Notes: a model not told the origin generated them from the sequence alone. A stretch of DNA of 41,546 nucleotides from Cladosporium sp. IMV 00045 (GCA_001931905.2 MSJI02000761.1:1-41546); one strand, 5' to 3'. Numbered from the stretch's first letter, positions 1 through 10,360 are shown. A program made the numbers and translations.

Positions 1-2
1 CC

Positions 3-2063
3 TCTGCCAAGTTCTCTTTCGTCGGTCGCACTGCCACTCTTGTCCAGGGTGCTAAGGACCAGGGTCACTTCAAGGCCATCATGAACCACATCGGTACCGC
101 TCTTCTCGTCCTCGTCATGTTCTGGATCCTGCTCGCCTGGATTGGTGGTTTCTTCCGTCACTTGAAGATCGCCACCCCCGAGGAGTCTTCCAACACCCTT
201 CTCCACTACGCTCTGATTCTGTTCATCATCGGTGTCCCCGTCGGTCTTCCCGTCGTCACCACCACCACCCTCGCTGTTGGTGCCGCCTACCTCGCCAAGC
301 AGCAGGCTATTGTTCAGAAGCTCACTGCCATTGAGTCCCTCGCTGGTGTCGACGTCCTCTGCTCTGACAAGACCGGTACTCTCACTGCCAACCAGCTCTC
401 TATCCGTGAGCCCTACGTCGCTGAGGGTGAGGATGTCAACTGGATGATGGCTTGCGCCGCCCTTGCCTCTTCCCACAACATCAAGTCTCTCGACCCCATT
501 GACAAGGTCACCATCCTGACCCTCAAGCGCTACCCCAAGGCCCGTGACATCCTCAAAGACGACTGGAAGACCGAGAAATTCACTCCCTTCGACCCCGTCT
601 CCAAGCGTATCACCACTGTCTGCACTCTCCGCGGCGACCGCTTCACTTGCGCCAAGGGTGCCCCCAAGGCCGTCCTCCAGCTTACTGAGTGCTCCAAGGA
701 GACTGCCGACCTCTTCCGTGACAAGGCTACCGAGTTCGCTCGTCGTGGTTTCCGCTCTCTCGGTGTCGCTTACCAGAAGAACAACGAGCCGTGGGTTCTC
801 CTTGGTATGCTTTCTATGTTCGACCCTCCCCGTGAGGACACTGCCCAGACCATCATCGAGGCCCAGCAGCTTGGTGTCCCCGTCAAGATGCTTACTGGTG
901 ACGCCATCGCTATCGCTAAGGAGACTTGCAAGATGCTTGCTCTCGGTACCAAGGTCTACAACTCTCACAAGCTCATCCACGGTGGTCTTACTGGCTCTAC
1001 CCAGCACGACCTTGTCGAGCGCGCCGACGGTTTCGCTGAGGTCTTCCCCGAGCACAAGTACCAGGTCGTCGAGATGCTCCAGCAGCGTGGTCACTTGACT
1101 GCCATGACTGGTGACGGTGTCAACGATGCTCCCTCTCTCAAGAAGTCTGACTGTGGTATTGCCGTCGAGGGTTCCTCCGAGGCTGCCCAGGCTGCCGCCG
1201 ATATTGTCTTCCTTGCCCCCGGTCTCTCCACCATTGTCCTTGCCATCAAGCAGGCTCGCCAGATTTTCCAGCGCATGAAGGCCTACATCCAGTACCGTAT
1301 CGCCCTCTGCTTGCACTTGGAGATCTACCTCGTCACGACCATGATCATCCTCAACGAGACCATCCGCTCTCAGTTGATTGTCTTCATCGCCCTCTTCGCT
1401 GACTTGGCTACCGTCGCCGTTGCTTACGACAACGCTCACTCCGAGCAGCGTCCCGTCGAGTGGCAGCTCCCCAAGATCTGGATTATCTCTACCGTCCTCG
1501 GTGTGCTTCTCGCCATCGCTACCTGGGTTGTTCGTGCTTCCATGTACGTCCCTAACGGTGGTATCGTCCAGAACTGGGGTAACACCCAGGAGATCATCTT
1601 CCTTGAGGTCGCCCTCACTGAGAACTGGCTCATCTTCGTCACCCGTGGTGGTGAGACCTTCCCCTCCTGGCAGCTCATCGGTGCCATTGGTGTTGTCGAC
1701 GCCATCGCCACCCTCTTCTGTATCTTCGGTTGGCTCGCCGGCAACCCCTACCAGGTTCCCCTCAACAACCCGATGTCCCAGTTCACCGAGACTCTCAACG
1801 GCCACACCGACGTCGTCACCGCCGTCGTTGTCTGGGGTTACTCCATTGGTGTTACCATCGTCATCGCCATCGTCTACTACCTCCTCAACTCCATCCCTGC
1901 CCTTGCCGACATCGGTCGCAAGAGCCGCAGCCACCACGACACCCAGATGGAGAACATCATCGGCCACCTCACCAAGCTTACTCTGCAGCACGAGACCACC
2001 CCCACTGGCGAGGGTCGCTACCTCCTGCAGCAGAAGGCTTCCGAGGAGGACGACGAGGAGTAA
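3..2063 (+). CDS. PMA1: Plasma-membrane proton-pumping P-type ATPase (Pma1), 5'-truncated
   Basis: This is the P3A-type H+-ATPase that pumps protons out of the cell at the expense of ATP and builds the membrane potential used by nutrient symporters. The reading frame is open from base 3, so the first roughly 240-300 residues (actuator region and M1-M2) lie outside the window; 686 residues are visible. Seen here are the M4 PVGLP motif, the phosphorylation motif DKTGTLT (aspartate codon at 366-368), the nucleotide-binding KGAPK, the hinge TGDGVNDAP near 1108-1134, M5 with the YRIAL arginine, M6 with FADLATVAVAYDNA, and the remaining C-terminal membrane segments. The tail ends in an acidic EEDDEE after a Thr-rich stretch; in yeast Pma1 the tail is an autoinhibitory phospho-regulated segment, so the same is inferred. 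There is no intron in this part. Codon choice is extremely biased to C-ending codons and AAG, as expected for a very highly expressed gene. Confidence 0.97.
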   Translation, partial: SAKFSFVGRTATLVQGAKDQGHFKAIMNHIGTALLVLVMFWILLAWIGGFFRHLKIATPEESSNTLLHYALILFIIGVPVGLPVVTTTTLAVGAAYLAKQQAIVQKLTAIESLAGVDVLCSDKTGTLTANQLSIREPYVAEGEDVNWMMACAALASSHNIKSLDPIDKVTILTLKRYPKARDILKDDWKTEKFTPFDPVSKRITTVCTLRGDRFTCAKGAPKAVLQLTECSKETADLFRDKATEFARRGFRSLGVAYQKNNEPWVLLGMLSMFDPPREDTAQTIIEAQQLGVPVKMLTGDAIAIAKETCKMLALGTKVYNSHKLIHGGLTGSTQHDLVERADGFAEVFPEHKYQVVEMLQQRGHLTAMTGDGVNDAPSLKKSDCGIAVEGSSEAAQAAADIVFLAPGLSTIVLAIKQARQIFQRMKAYIQYRIALCLHLEIYLVTTMIILNETIRSQLIVFIALFADLATVAVAYDNAHSEQRPVEWQLPKIWIISTVLGVLLAIATWVVRASMYVPNGGIVQNWGNTQEIIFLEVALTENWLIFVTRGGETFPSWQLIGAIGVVDAIATLFCIFGWLAGNPYQVPLNNPMSQFTETLNGHTDVVTAVVVWGYSIGVTIVIAIVYYLLNSIPALADIGRKSRSHHDTQMENIIGHLTKLTLQHETTPTGEGRYLLQQKASEEDDEE

Positions 2064-2689
2064 ACCATCGCTTTCTCTTAATCCGCTCTCGTATAGCATG
2101 ATACCTTATGCGTCTTTTCGTTTCTCTTATTGATGGAGACAGTACTGTGTTACTACTCTTTTTGTTACTCTTTCTGGAGAAGGTGAAGAGAGGATTGTAG
2201 CGCAGCTGTTGTACATAATCCAGCCGTCAGAGCTGATCTTTGAAATAATTTTACTATAACTCAATCGTGCCTATTCTCAATCACTGCTTCACCCGTCCTC
2301 ATCTCGATCATCAGTCTCTCCTCATGCTCTTTACTGATTAGCCTCTCGGCCTAGCTATGCTCTCATACCGTCTCGTTGGATTAGTTCACATGGCCCAAGT
2401 CAAATTCCGCCTAAGCCGCTCAGTCATCGTAGCCCTTGCTTCCAGTTTCCACGAGTAGGTTCAGCCTTCTGATCTTGTCATCTTAGCTCCCATGAGTAAT
2501 GCGCTCATGTAAGAACTTCCTTTATACTATCATCATCTCCAAACAATTTACATTTCATTCAAAGCGTATGTACTCAAGTCACGAACAGCTGTTCAAAGCG
2601 CTCAAGTCTCAACCTTCACCATCAACCCTCAAGCATCCTCACTCACAAACATCCATCTCCTCCCATCCCAAACCCCAAACCCTACACAT
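2064..2689. other. Intergenic, convergent 3' ends
   Basis: This lies between the stop of the H+-ATPase gene (+) and the stop of the first dehydrogenase gene (-). It should hold both 3' untranslated regions and both polyadenylation sites. It is rich in CT and CA. A short open frame at 2499-2693 has low-complexity Ser/Pro/His content and no recognisable motif, so I see no gene. Confidence 0.6.
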
Positions 2690-3852
2690 CTAATTAATCG
2701 TATACCCACCATCAACCACCATCGCAGCCCCCTGCACGAAACTCGCTTTACTGCTGGCGAGAAACAGCACGCAGTCGGCCACTTCCTGCGCGGTCCCCAT
2801 GCGGCCCATCGGCGCTATGCTCACCGCCGGCTCCAGAACTTCCGCGTTCGGCTGGGTCATCGGCGTGTCGATTACGCCGGGGCAGACGCTGTTGATGCGG
2901 ATGAGGGAGGGGGAGTACTGGTTTTTTGGTCGTTGGGTTAGTGATTGGGGGGTCTTAGGTGGGGAGGGGTTTTTTTTGGGGGAATGGACGCACGTCGATG
3001 GCGTCGCATTTGGTCATGTTGATCACGGCTGCTTTGCTGCCGCAGTAGGCGGCTGGAAGGGTTGGGAGTTTCGTTAGCCTCTCTGACTGTCTCTCTTCCT
3101 TTCCCTTCAGTCCTCAGTTGCCGGACCCGCGAGGGACTGCAAGGAGAGACTGATGGATTGGACGGATGAACAACTTACGTGCCGCCGGTCTGCCAACGAC
3201 GCCCAACTGGCTGGCGATGTTGACTATGCTTCCCCTGTTGCCGGGTCTGCCATCGTGTGTGGGGAGAGGGTCTTGCGTGAGCATCTGCTTGATGGCCGCG
3301 CGGGAAGTGAGCCAGCAGCCGCGGTAGTTGACGCTGTTGATGAAATCGAATTCCTCCGGGGTGGTGTCGTGGGATTTCTTGTTGTTGCTGAGAACGCCTG
3401 TTTTTGATCCACATGGTCAGTCTTGAATGCTCGCTTGTGCTGGAGATCAGCGCACCCAAGATTCGTCTTGGATGGCCAAAGCAATGGTAGACGCATACCA
3501 GCACCAACAACAGCATAGTCCACACGCCCAAACTCCCTCACCGCGCTCTGCACGAGCTTATCGACCTCCTGCGCGCTGGTCACATCGGTCTTGACCGTCA
3601 GGACTTTGGCCACGCCGGCGCCGACGGCTTCGTCGATGAGCTGCTGCGTTCGAGCGAGCCCTTTCTCGTCTCTGTCGCCTAGGGCGAGTTTGGTGCAGCC
3701 TTCGCGGGCGAAAGAGACGGCTGTGGCTTGGCTGATGCCTTTTTCGGATGATTCAGTATGGTATGCTGATAGGGATGATTTTGCTTGTATGGGTGGCGTT
3801 ACTCACCGGAAGCGGCGCCTGTGATGAGTGCGACACCTGGGTAGAGGGACAT
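2690..3852 (-). CDS. Short-chain dehydrogenase/reductase, five exons
   Basis: Spliced CDS: complement(join(2690..2917, 2994..3052, 3179..3397, 3499..3738, 3807..3852)), giving 263 residues, the usual length of a classical SDR. Every junction has GT...AG ends and the frame is restored across all four introns (76, 126, 101 and 68 nt). The N-terminal Rossmann motif is TGAASGIS (residues 11-18), where the usual last Gly is Ser. The catalytic set is N119, S158 (NIAS), Y171 and K175 (YCGSK), followed by the N-S-V-C-P-G-V-I-D-T-P segment and the terminal VVDGGYT common in SDRs. It should be a soluble NAD(P)(H)-dependent oxidoreductase; the substrate cannot be read from the sequence. The central NNAG-like motif is degenerate (VVGAG). 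It lies in the same orientation as, and about 620 bp from, a second SDR, but their sequences differ clearly, so a recent tandem duplication is unlikely. Confidence 0.88.
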
Positions 3853-4471
3853 TCTTGCGGTCCCGATATTGAGATGGTAGTAGCTGTGTAGTGATATGGC
3901 CTATCGAGAGCTCCTTGTGTGGTGGAATGATGGTAATTGAATCGTTTATATGTATCATTCAATAATTTTGTCTAGCGTCTGTCTGTAATCTGAGATGAAA
4001 CTTGTCTGTTATCTTTCGATTCCGGGTTGCTTGGCTAATGATGATGTTGTTGGTTGCGCATAACATAATCGAGCTGTTTCCCTTACGAATTGGATTTAGG
4101 GTCCCGCTTTCTCCAGCCCATTGGACTCCGCTTGATCATCGCCCTATCCACGGGTGATAGAGCGAGAACGTAAGTCTGAAAGTCTGTACTACTAATCGAT
4201 CAGACAACAAATCTGGTTTTGCGGGATTCAAGTCAAAGCAATCCGTTTTGGATTTATCGCTGAAAACGTAAAGAGTGAGTGATGATTGATCAATTTTGTT
4301 ATCATTTGATGACAATTTCTAGCTTGGACTGAACCTGAAAGCCAGCAGTCTATTCATTAAAAGCGCCTTGAACGCCCATCGCTATGCGAAAGAAAAGAAA
4401 CCCATACCCCAGAACTCCGCGCATGCTGAGAACTTTTTTCCTTTTGATTTGTTTGGAATATCGAAAGGAAA
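3853..4471. other. Intergenic: upstream region of the five-exon SDR
   Basis: This holds the promoter and 5' UTR of the dehydrogenase starting at 3852 (-) and the 3' UTR of the next dehydrogenase (stop near 4472). It is more AT-rich than the flanking genes. I see no coding signal in it. Confidence 0.5.
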
Positions 4472-5356
4472 TTAAGCCCAAGCGGTGTGGCCGCCGTCAA
4501 TGACGAGGTCACCACCGGTCATCCATGAGGAGCCAGGGGCGAGGAGGAAGATGGCAGGAGCCTTGAAGTCCTGAGGAGCGCCGAGGCGGTCGAGCATAGC
4601 ACCCCTCATCCAGGTCTCGTGGATGGCGGGCTCGTCGTGGAGAAGCTTGTCGGTCATGGCAGTGCGGATGTAGCCAGGGGAGAGGGTGTTGACTCTGATG
4701 CCGTGGGTGGGGCCCCACTCGGCGGCGAGGGAGCGGCCGAGCTGGAGGACGGCGGCCTTAGAGGAGTTGTAAGCGGAGCACTTGAGCGACCTGTTGGTGA
4801 TCTGGCCAGACATGGAGCCGATGAGGACGATGGAGCCCTTGGTGCCGGAGGCGATGAATTCGCGAGCGGCGTGCTTCGCGGTCAGGAAAGCGCCGGTAAC
4901 GTTGACGTTGTACATGCGCTGGAAGTCGGGGACGGTGTAGTCGACGGCCTCGGTGATCTGCTGGATACCGGCGCATGCAATAACACCCTGAAGGGGCTTG
5001 CCTTGGCTCTTTGCGTTGGCGATGACAGAGGCGTAGGCAGCCTCGAGCTCAGGCTCGTTGGTGATGTCGACACGGTCGTAGGTAGCGAAAAGACCGAACG
5101 ACTTGGCGCGCTTCTGAAGGGCGGCCATGTCGGCCTCGACGACTTCGTGAGGCAGGACATCGACGCAGGCAACACATCCCCCCGCTTCGATGATGGCGTG
5201 GGCAAGCTCAAGGCCGAGACCACGACCACCGCCAGTCAGGAACGTGGTTCCACCGGCAAGGGAAAAGAGCTGCGGGACAACCTGGTTGGCAGGGGTCTCG
5301 TAGGTCTCAGGGACCAGCTCAGGAAGGGCGAGATCAGCGGTAGCTGCAGGTGCCAT
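4472..5356 (-). CDS. Short-chain dehydrogenase, polyol dehydrogenase-like (Sou1/mannitol or arabinitol dehydrogenase type)
   Basis: A 294-residue, intron-free SDR. Residues 41-48 are the cofactor-binding TGGGRGLG, residues 128-130 are CAG (the NAG position), S181/S183 lie in the IGSMSG strand, and Y196 and K200 (YNSSK) complete the catalytic site. Residues 222-236 carry the RVNTLSPGYIRTAMT segment and the C-terminus ends GGDLVIDGGHTAWA. About 35 extra N-terminal residues precede the Rossmann fold, as in fungal sorbitol-utilisation (Sou1), NADP-mannitol dehydrogenase and arabinitol dehydrogenase proteins. It probably interconverts a polyol and a ketose in the cytosol, but which one is not readable. 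The start ATG at 5356 is preceded by AAA (AAAATGGCA), a good fungal context. Codon choice is strongly C/G-ending, suggesting good expression. Confidence 0.88.
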   Translation of the reverse strand: MAPAATADLALPELVPETYETPANQVVPQLFSLAGGTTFLTGGGRGLGLELAHAIIEAGGCVACVDVLPHEVVEADMAALQKRAKSFGLFATYDRVDITNEPELEAAYASVIANAKSQGKPLQGVIACAGIQQITEAVDYTVPDFQRMYNVNVTGAFLTAKHAAREFIASGTKGSIVLIGSMSGQITNRSLKCSAYNSSKAAVLQLGRSLAAEWGPTHGIRVNTLSPGYIRTAMTDKLLHDEPAIHETWMRGAMLDRLGAPQDFKAPAIFLLAPGSSWMTGGDLVIDGGHTAWA

Positions 5357-6817
5357 TTTGAATTTGTTGTTTGGTTGGTATTAAGTGGTTGTGGGATGGA
5401 TCTGAGGATTCGATAAAGACAGGAAGAACGTGAAGCGAACTGTTGCGAGGACTTTAAGCGATTGAGTTGTCCTTGGAGATGATGGATTGATGAGGATGAG
5501 ATTACGACCTTCCGGCTCAACCGACTCTATTCATATACCTTCTGAAGTGTGGATCATCGTGAAAACACAGACTACGTGTTTTTCATGCGTTGGTGATGCG
5601 AACTCCGGTCCGGAAGCATTGATACACAGGCGTGCAAAGAAAATGCAGTTGGTGTTTTCCCACGACCCGTTATTACCGGCCGTGTATGGAAATCCGGGCG
5701 GTACTCGTCAGGTTGAAAGATGGTTCAGCCTTACCGGGACGCTTACACTTTCCGACCCTGTCTGCAGGGGCCCGGTAGAACGAAGGTGAAAATGCCAGAT
5801 CAGAAAATGCTTATCTTTAGCGCCTGCAAAGATGGTGAAGACCCAGTTGTGTCGCAGTTGGCGGCAGTGGAATATCGAGTTACCGCATTAGGCAAGTCCG
5901 AATTGATGGTGGAGCAGTCCCTTTTCATGCTGTCGGTCTGCCACAACTCATGCCATACTACTCACCTTCGTCCAATACCATGTGGATAAGGCGACACGTA
6001 CTGAGTCGAGAGGTGTCCATACTGGCGCTGTATCCGCACGACTCCGCGACAACACGGCCCTTGAGCTCCACGATACTGTGCTTGCGTGCTATTGTCGGGT
6101 CCATCTTTCTGGGGGAACAATAGAGTTGGTGAAGGGTCCGGTGTCCAGAAGTCCCTTGACGGGTTCTCACCAGGTCTTCACCGACAGTGTATCACACGGT
6201 GGGATACCATCTAGAGCGTTTCCTATCAATATGGTCCTCGCAAACGCGTAAGCTTGGACATGCTTTCACAGCTGGGACAACGAAACTGGAGACTCTCGAA
6301 TCGAGGCCGTGACTTCCGTGACTATAGGCATGGCCAGGCCGTTTTGGGATATGTCGCTTGATAAGAATGATGCATGTGGGAGGAAGACAAGAAGCAAATG
6401 CAGGTCATGATGAGAGAAACATTCGTCTCTTCTGGTGAAGTTGTTACGCAGGATGAACGTCGACGAGACGCAGCGGAAGGAGCCGCTTCAGGCTTGGGGA
6501 CGTTTTGCTTTTGGTGGCGCATCCAAAGCTCGCCTCGCCTCTCTTTCTCCTCTCGAAACCCCTCACTTCGCTTCCTCCATACCAGGGTTAGAGCTCGCCC
6601 TTTGGTTCCCTCGTGCCATTTCTGTGAGGCAGCTCGAAGGAGTCCGCTCTGCCGTAGTACCTTCGAAGTGAGAAATGAGGCCGCACACTTCATTCCAGGC
6701 ACCACTATGGTCTGACTTCCAGCTGCCTTTGACCGACGTCCACAGCCGGCAGACGTTTCATAGCATACATAACACTTGACCCAATTCAACTACATTGACG
6801 AAGAACATCAGGCAACC
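5357..6817. other. Intergenic, divergent promoter region
   Basis: About 1.46 kb between the SDR (-) and the small glycine-rich protein gene (+). A CT-rich tract at about 6525-6570 could belong to the core promoter of the downstream + gene. Several short open frames (60-155 codons) occur on both strands, but none shows family motifs, coding-like composition or plausible splice partners. I see no gene. Confidence 0.5.
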
Positions 6818-7339
6818 ATGTCTCGATTCTTCCCACACACAGACTACGCAGAAGACCAACCCATGTCGCATACGATCCTGGCCACGCATACCCTATATCG
6901 CGGATTCCAGACCGGCGCAGTGGTTGGCCACGCGCTCGAACTCGGAAAGCAGCTGTTCAAGAAGAGCCGGTCGTTCGGCAGCGAACCAATACTGGCATCC
7001 ACACTCCGCTCTGCTGGCGTGGGTGCTTTGGTAGGCACAGCACTCATGGTGCCAGGCCTCTATGTGCGCATGCGCGGACGTGAAGAGATCGAGTGGAAAG
7101 ATCGAAGTTGGCGGCTGCTGGAGAATGAAGGCCAGAAGGCGGTCGATGATTGTAGCGCTGTTGGAACGGCTGTTGGTGCGATTGCTGGTGCGAGGCAGGT
7201 GTTGGCTCACGAGACAGCAAAGCTGAAAGCTTTCAAGATTGCCGGTGGCGCTGGGGTAGGGAGTATCGCTGGCGTAGTGGTTTATTTGGGATGGCGGTAT
7301 GGACTCAATGGAGGTCATGAGCCGGCTGCGAAAAGGTGA
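6818..7339 (+). CDS. Small glycine-rich probable membrane protein, function unknown
   Basis: A 173-residue protein from ATG 6818 (context CAACCATGT). The frame is open further upstream only through TTG at 6776, so 6818 is the first true ATG. I do not recognise a named family. Visible features: a short charged N-terminus; three weakly hydrophobic Gly/Ala-rich stretches at about residues 68-92 (STLRSAGVGALVGTALMVPG), 118-132 (CSAVGTAVGAIAGA) and 147-167 (AGGAGVGSIAGVVVYLGW), all with G-x3-G spacing typical of packed membrane helices; and a conserved-looking acidic/aromatic segment GREEIEWKDRSWRLLENEGQ between the first two. The pattern recalls Tim17/22-like or other glycine-zipper proteins of inner membranes, which is inference only. 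No intron is seen. It is probably an authentic gene because it keeps a long frame with an amphipathic repeat layout. Confidence 0.75.
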   Translation: MSRFFPHTDYAEDQPMSHTILATHTLYRGFQTGAVVGHALELGKQLFKKSRSFGSEPILASTLRSAGVGALVGTALMVPGLYVRMRGREEIEWKDRSWRLLENEGQKAVDDCSAVGTAVGAIAGARQVLAHETAKLKAFKIAGGAGVGSIAGVVVYLGWRYGLNGGHEPAAKR

Positions 7340-8315
7340 GTAAAATCTGAAAGAGCAGGTTGGTACATGGAGTAGCCCGTGGATGATTCAATTTGTCCCC
7401 GAAAGATGGACTGTCCTCTGGAAATCCCGAACTATGCTAATTTGAGGCTCCGTGAAGTGCAACATGATAAGCATTACAGGAAAATCATTCCTCTGTTGTC
7501 TACATTCGTCTCATGAGAAGGCTTCTGCTAAGGTGGGCCATCACCGAAAGACTGATTTCAATGTATTTACTGACAATGAATCTCAATGCTCTCGAGGCAA
7601 CCAGGCGTTGACGGCACTCGAGCAATGTAACTGATCGAACTATCAATCCCCTTGTAAATTCAGTGACGACAATAACAGTGTTTTGGATGTCCTGTGAAAG
7701 CAGAGCGTCTGCTATAGTGTGCCCATGACCCTCCAAGATCAAGTGTCCACGGCGTGCTCTCCGTTGATCAGCGTTCTAGAACCACGAATTTGGGAAGCTG
7801 AGGATGAAGCAGTGCTCAATAATGTTCAAATGAGAATATATCTTCAATTGCTGGCAGCATTTCAGTGCAATACATTCCCTAGAATATTCCCATACCAAAA
7901 CCGAACATACATTCGCATAACAATTCAAAGTCGCTTCATGCAAGTTACAAGGCCAAGTGATCCTCATATGCAGTTAAGCTTTTGGCCTACAAAATGAATT
8001 GGTGGAGTAAGCCCTTGTTGCTCGCGAAATTGAGTCTGAGAGCCGCCCTCTCCAACACCTGTCTCTCAGTCAATTGCTCTTGCCATCTGATGTGCTCTAC
8101 TCCTGTATATCTGTACATTTTTCCAAATTAATATCACGCACACGAGTTGCGTACAGCCGCTGACTTCGAGCACACACTGCGCTGCTCCAAGGTTTGCAAG
8201 CGGTGACATCGTGACTTCAGCTTCCTCGGGACTCGAGAGTGCGGGCAGACTGCTGGCCATTCTGGTACTGTAAACGACATAATTGGCACTCTACGACCGG
8301 ATTGATATCTTTCAG
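7340..8315. other. Intergenic: 3' UTR and promoter of the Zn2Cys6 gene
   Basis: An AT-richer stretch of nearly 1 kb between two + genes. It should contain the terminator of the small membrane protein gene and the promoter and 5' UTR of the transcription factor gene that starts at 8316. No coding signal was recognised. Confidence 0.5.
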
Positions 8316-10214
8316 ATGGCGCCAGGGAGAGACCGAGAGACCGAGAACAGCTCAGACACCCGCGAGTCCTCGCCACTGCCACCGTCCAATGGCAAACTCC
8401 AGTCCGCCGGCAAGAAACGCAGCAGAAATGGTTGCCTGAACTGTCGTCGCAAGCGAAGAAAGTGCTCGGAGACCAAGCCAACCTGCGAAGGATGCCAGAC
8501 TCGCGGTGAGGCCTGCCAGTGGGGCGTGAAAGTGTCCTTCAGACCGGAGAACGCGCAGACCGTTGGCAAAGAGCACCACGATCTCTTCCGAAATGCAAAC
8601 GCTCCCTCTAGGACCTACCAGATTGTCGATGTCACTTCGGAGATCGCGCGCGACTATATTACCGACGGACCGGAGCCTGCTGGAATTGTTGACAATGTCC
8701 GCGAGCAACCTCAGACTAGCCAACCGACTGAGCTGGAAGTCACAGGTGCCGCGGAGCCGACTATTGAATCTTCAATGCCCTTGTTCAAGCTACCAAACCA
8801 GCCTTCGCGGACTTCAATAGCTGATGGTATGCCGACGTTCAATGGGAACCCATTCATGGCCAACGCATCACCACGCATCAGTGAGACCAGCTTCGAGGAC
8901 GGAATTTTCCTACCTGGATCCCAGTACTTGGAATTACATGCCGAGCTACGATCTAAGCTTTTCGATACCGCTCAGTCGGTCGAGCCGTCGAGAAGAGGCT
9001 CGGCGGATTTTGCTATACCGCCATTCACTCCACCGCCCATAGAATCCGGTGTGGTTGAAGAAGATCCCCGCCGGCTGGCCCAGCTCTCCGCAGAGCAAGA
9101 ATATACCCTGTGGCAGAATTACATCACAGAAGTTGCACCGTGGATAGACAAGTTCGACATCAACCGGCACTTCGAACTGGTCCTGCCAATGCTGGCAAAG
9201 GATGCAGAGCACCTGAAGTATTCCATTCTCGCATTATCAGCGCGCCAGATTGAGCTGAAGGAGCGCAAGTTGGAGCTGAACACAAGTCTCGCCCTATACC
9301 AGCTTGCCATCCATCTACTCTCACCTCAACTGGAGACTCGCTCGACCATTGTCCTAGCCTCCTCGGCAGTCCTCTGCGTCCTAGAAATGCTCAGCTGTTC
9401 ACCCAAAGCGTGGCGACGGCACCTCGACGGCTGCGCCGCGCTCATCCAAGCTCTGGGTATCACCGGCACATGCGGCGGCCTAGAGCAAGCCATCTTCTGG
9501 TGTTTCGCGCGCATGGACGTATGCGGCGGTCTCATATCTCTAGAAAAAACACTGATCCCCGTCTACAAATGGGTCGGGTGCGGGTCGCTCGCGGAAGACT
9601 CGCAAGTCCTCAGCGCCAATTCCTCCTTCGACATGTTCGCCAACTCGATGGTCTACCTGACCGGGCGCGTGGTGGACCTTCTCTGCAACTTCGGGCGCTG
9701 GGAGCAGCGGCACTCCGGCCCTGGAGCGATGTACACGAACAACCAGTACGTCGCCGAGTGGCTGCAATTATTCGACTTGATCGAAACATGGCACCGCAAC
9801 CGACCGCAGGAAATGAAATCCATCCTCGTCATCCCTTCGCAACAATACGATCCTCCCCGCCCGTTCCCCACAGTCCTCTACCCGAACCCACCAGCCATAG
9901 CCGGCAACCAAATGTACCACACGGCCGCCCTGCTGATGCTGAAGCACAAGCCGGCATCGCTGCACTTGGCGCAGAAGCCTCGCTCCATGCTCTGGCACGC
10001 GAGGCAGATCTGCTCCATTTCGATATCGAACGGGAACCACGCGTGCTGGACGAACAGCACGCAGCCCATCTGGATTGCCGGCCAGCTCATGAGCCATTCG
10101 AGCGAGCACAAGGCGATTTTGGAGCTGTATGAGCGCGTGGAGCGCGAGACGGGCTGGTCGACCAAGTGGAGGGCTAATGATTTGATCGAGTATTGGGGCG
10201 ATTTGGAGGCGTGA
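8316..10214 (+). CDS. Zn2Cys6 binuclear-cluster transcription factor with Fungal_trans_2-type domain
   Basis: A 632-residue nuclear regulator. The start is ATG 8316 (CAGATGGCG); the frame extends a further 11 codons upstream only to a TTG. The DNA-binding domain lies at residues 33-58: C-x2-C-x6-C-x6-C-x2-C-x6-C with basic RRKRRK between Cys 2 and 3, the classic Gal4-type cluster. It is followed by a Ser/Pro/Glu-rich linker. From about residue 240 on there is a helical region of the Fungal_trans_2 (Acr-2/ArcA-like) type, with segments EYTLWQNYITEVAPWID, KYSILALSARQIEL, SSAVLCVLEMLSC, WRRHLDGCAALIQALG and FWCFARMDVCGGL. No intron is seen. It stands next to a dehydrogenase, a sugar mutarotase and a DhaK-like gene, so it may be a pathway-specific activator of that block; this is inferred from position only. 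Confidence 0.9.
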   Translation: MAPGRDRETENSSDTRESSPLPPSNGKLQSAGKKRSRNGCLNCRRKRRKCSETKPTCEGCQTRGEACQWGVKVSFRPENAQTVGKEHHDLFRNANAPSRTYQIVDVTSEIARDYITDGPEPAGIVDNVREQPQTSQPTELEVTGAAEPTIESSMPLFKLPNQPSRTSIADGMPTFNGNPFMANASPRISETSFEDGIFLPGSQYLELHAELRSKLFDTAQSVEPSRRGSADFAIPPFTPPPIESGVVEEDPRRLAQLSAEQEYTLWQNYITEVAPWIDKFDINRHFELVLPMLAKDAEHLKYSILALSARQIELKERKLELNTSLALYQLAIHLLSPQLETRSTIVLASSAVLCVLEMLSCSPKAWRRHLDGCAALIQALGITGTCGGLEQAIFWCFARMDVCGGLISLEKTLIPVYKWVGCGSLAEDSQVLSANSSFDMFANSMVYLTGRVVDLLCNFGRWEQRHSGPGAMYTNNQYVAEWLQLFDLIETWHRNRPQEMKSILVIPSQQYDPPRPFPTVLYPNPPAIAGNQMYHTAALLMLKHKPASLHLAQKPRSMLWHARQICSISISNGNHACWTNSTQPIWIAGQLMSHSSEHKAILELYERVERETGWSTKWRANDLIEYWGDLEA

Positions 10215-10360
10215 GATGGGAACTTGAAGTTCTTGAAGAAAAGGCAGGTTTTAGCTTATGATGAATACGAACATGTACAAAGTCGGCTCGCGCTTGACTA
10301 TGAATTTTATCTGACAGATCAACTATTTCGCAAATATGTTTTCCCTTCTTTTCCTTCCAT

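Noticed and set aside
544..2133. Long Ser/Pro-rich open frames (544-1098 and 1378-2133, +) overlapping the H+-ATPase
   Set aside because: They are in another phase of a gene with strong C-ending codon bias, which removes stop codons. The composition is Ser/Pro/Leu only and no motif is present.
4619..5416. 265-codon open frame (+) opposite the second SDR
   Set aside because: Antisense of a well-supported SDR with biased codons. The Gly/Val/Asp-rich content is the mirror of its codon use.
6776..6817. Upstream extension of the small membrane protein
   Set aside because: It begins with TTG, not ATG. The first ATG at 6818 has a better context.
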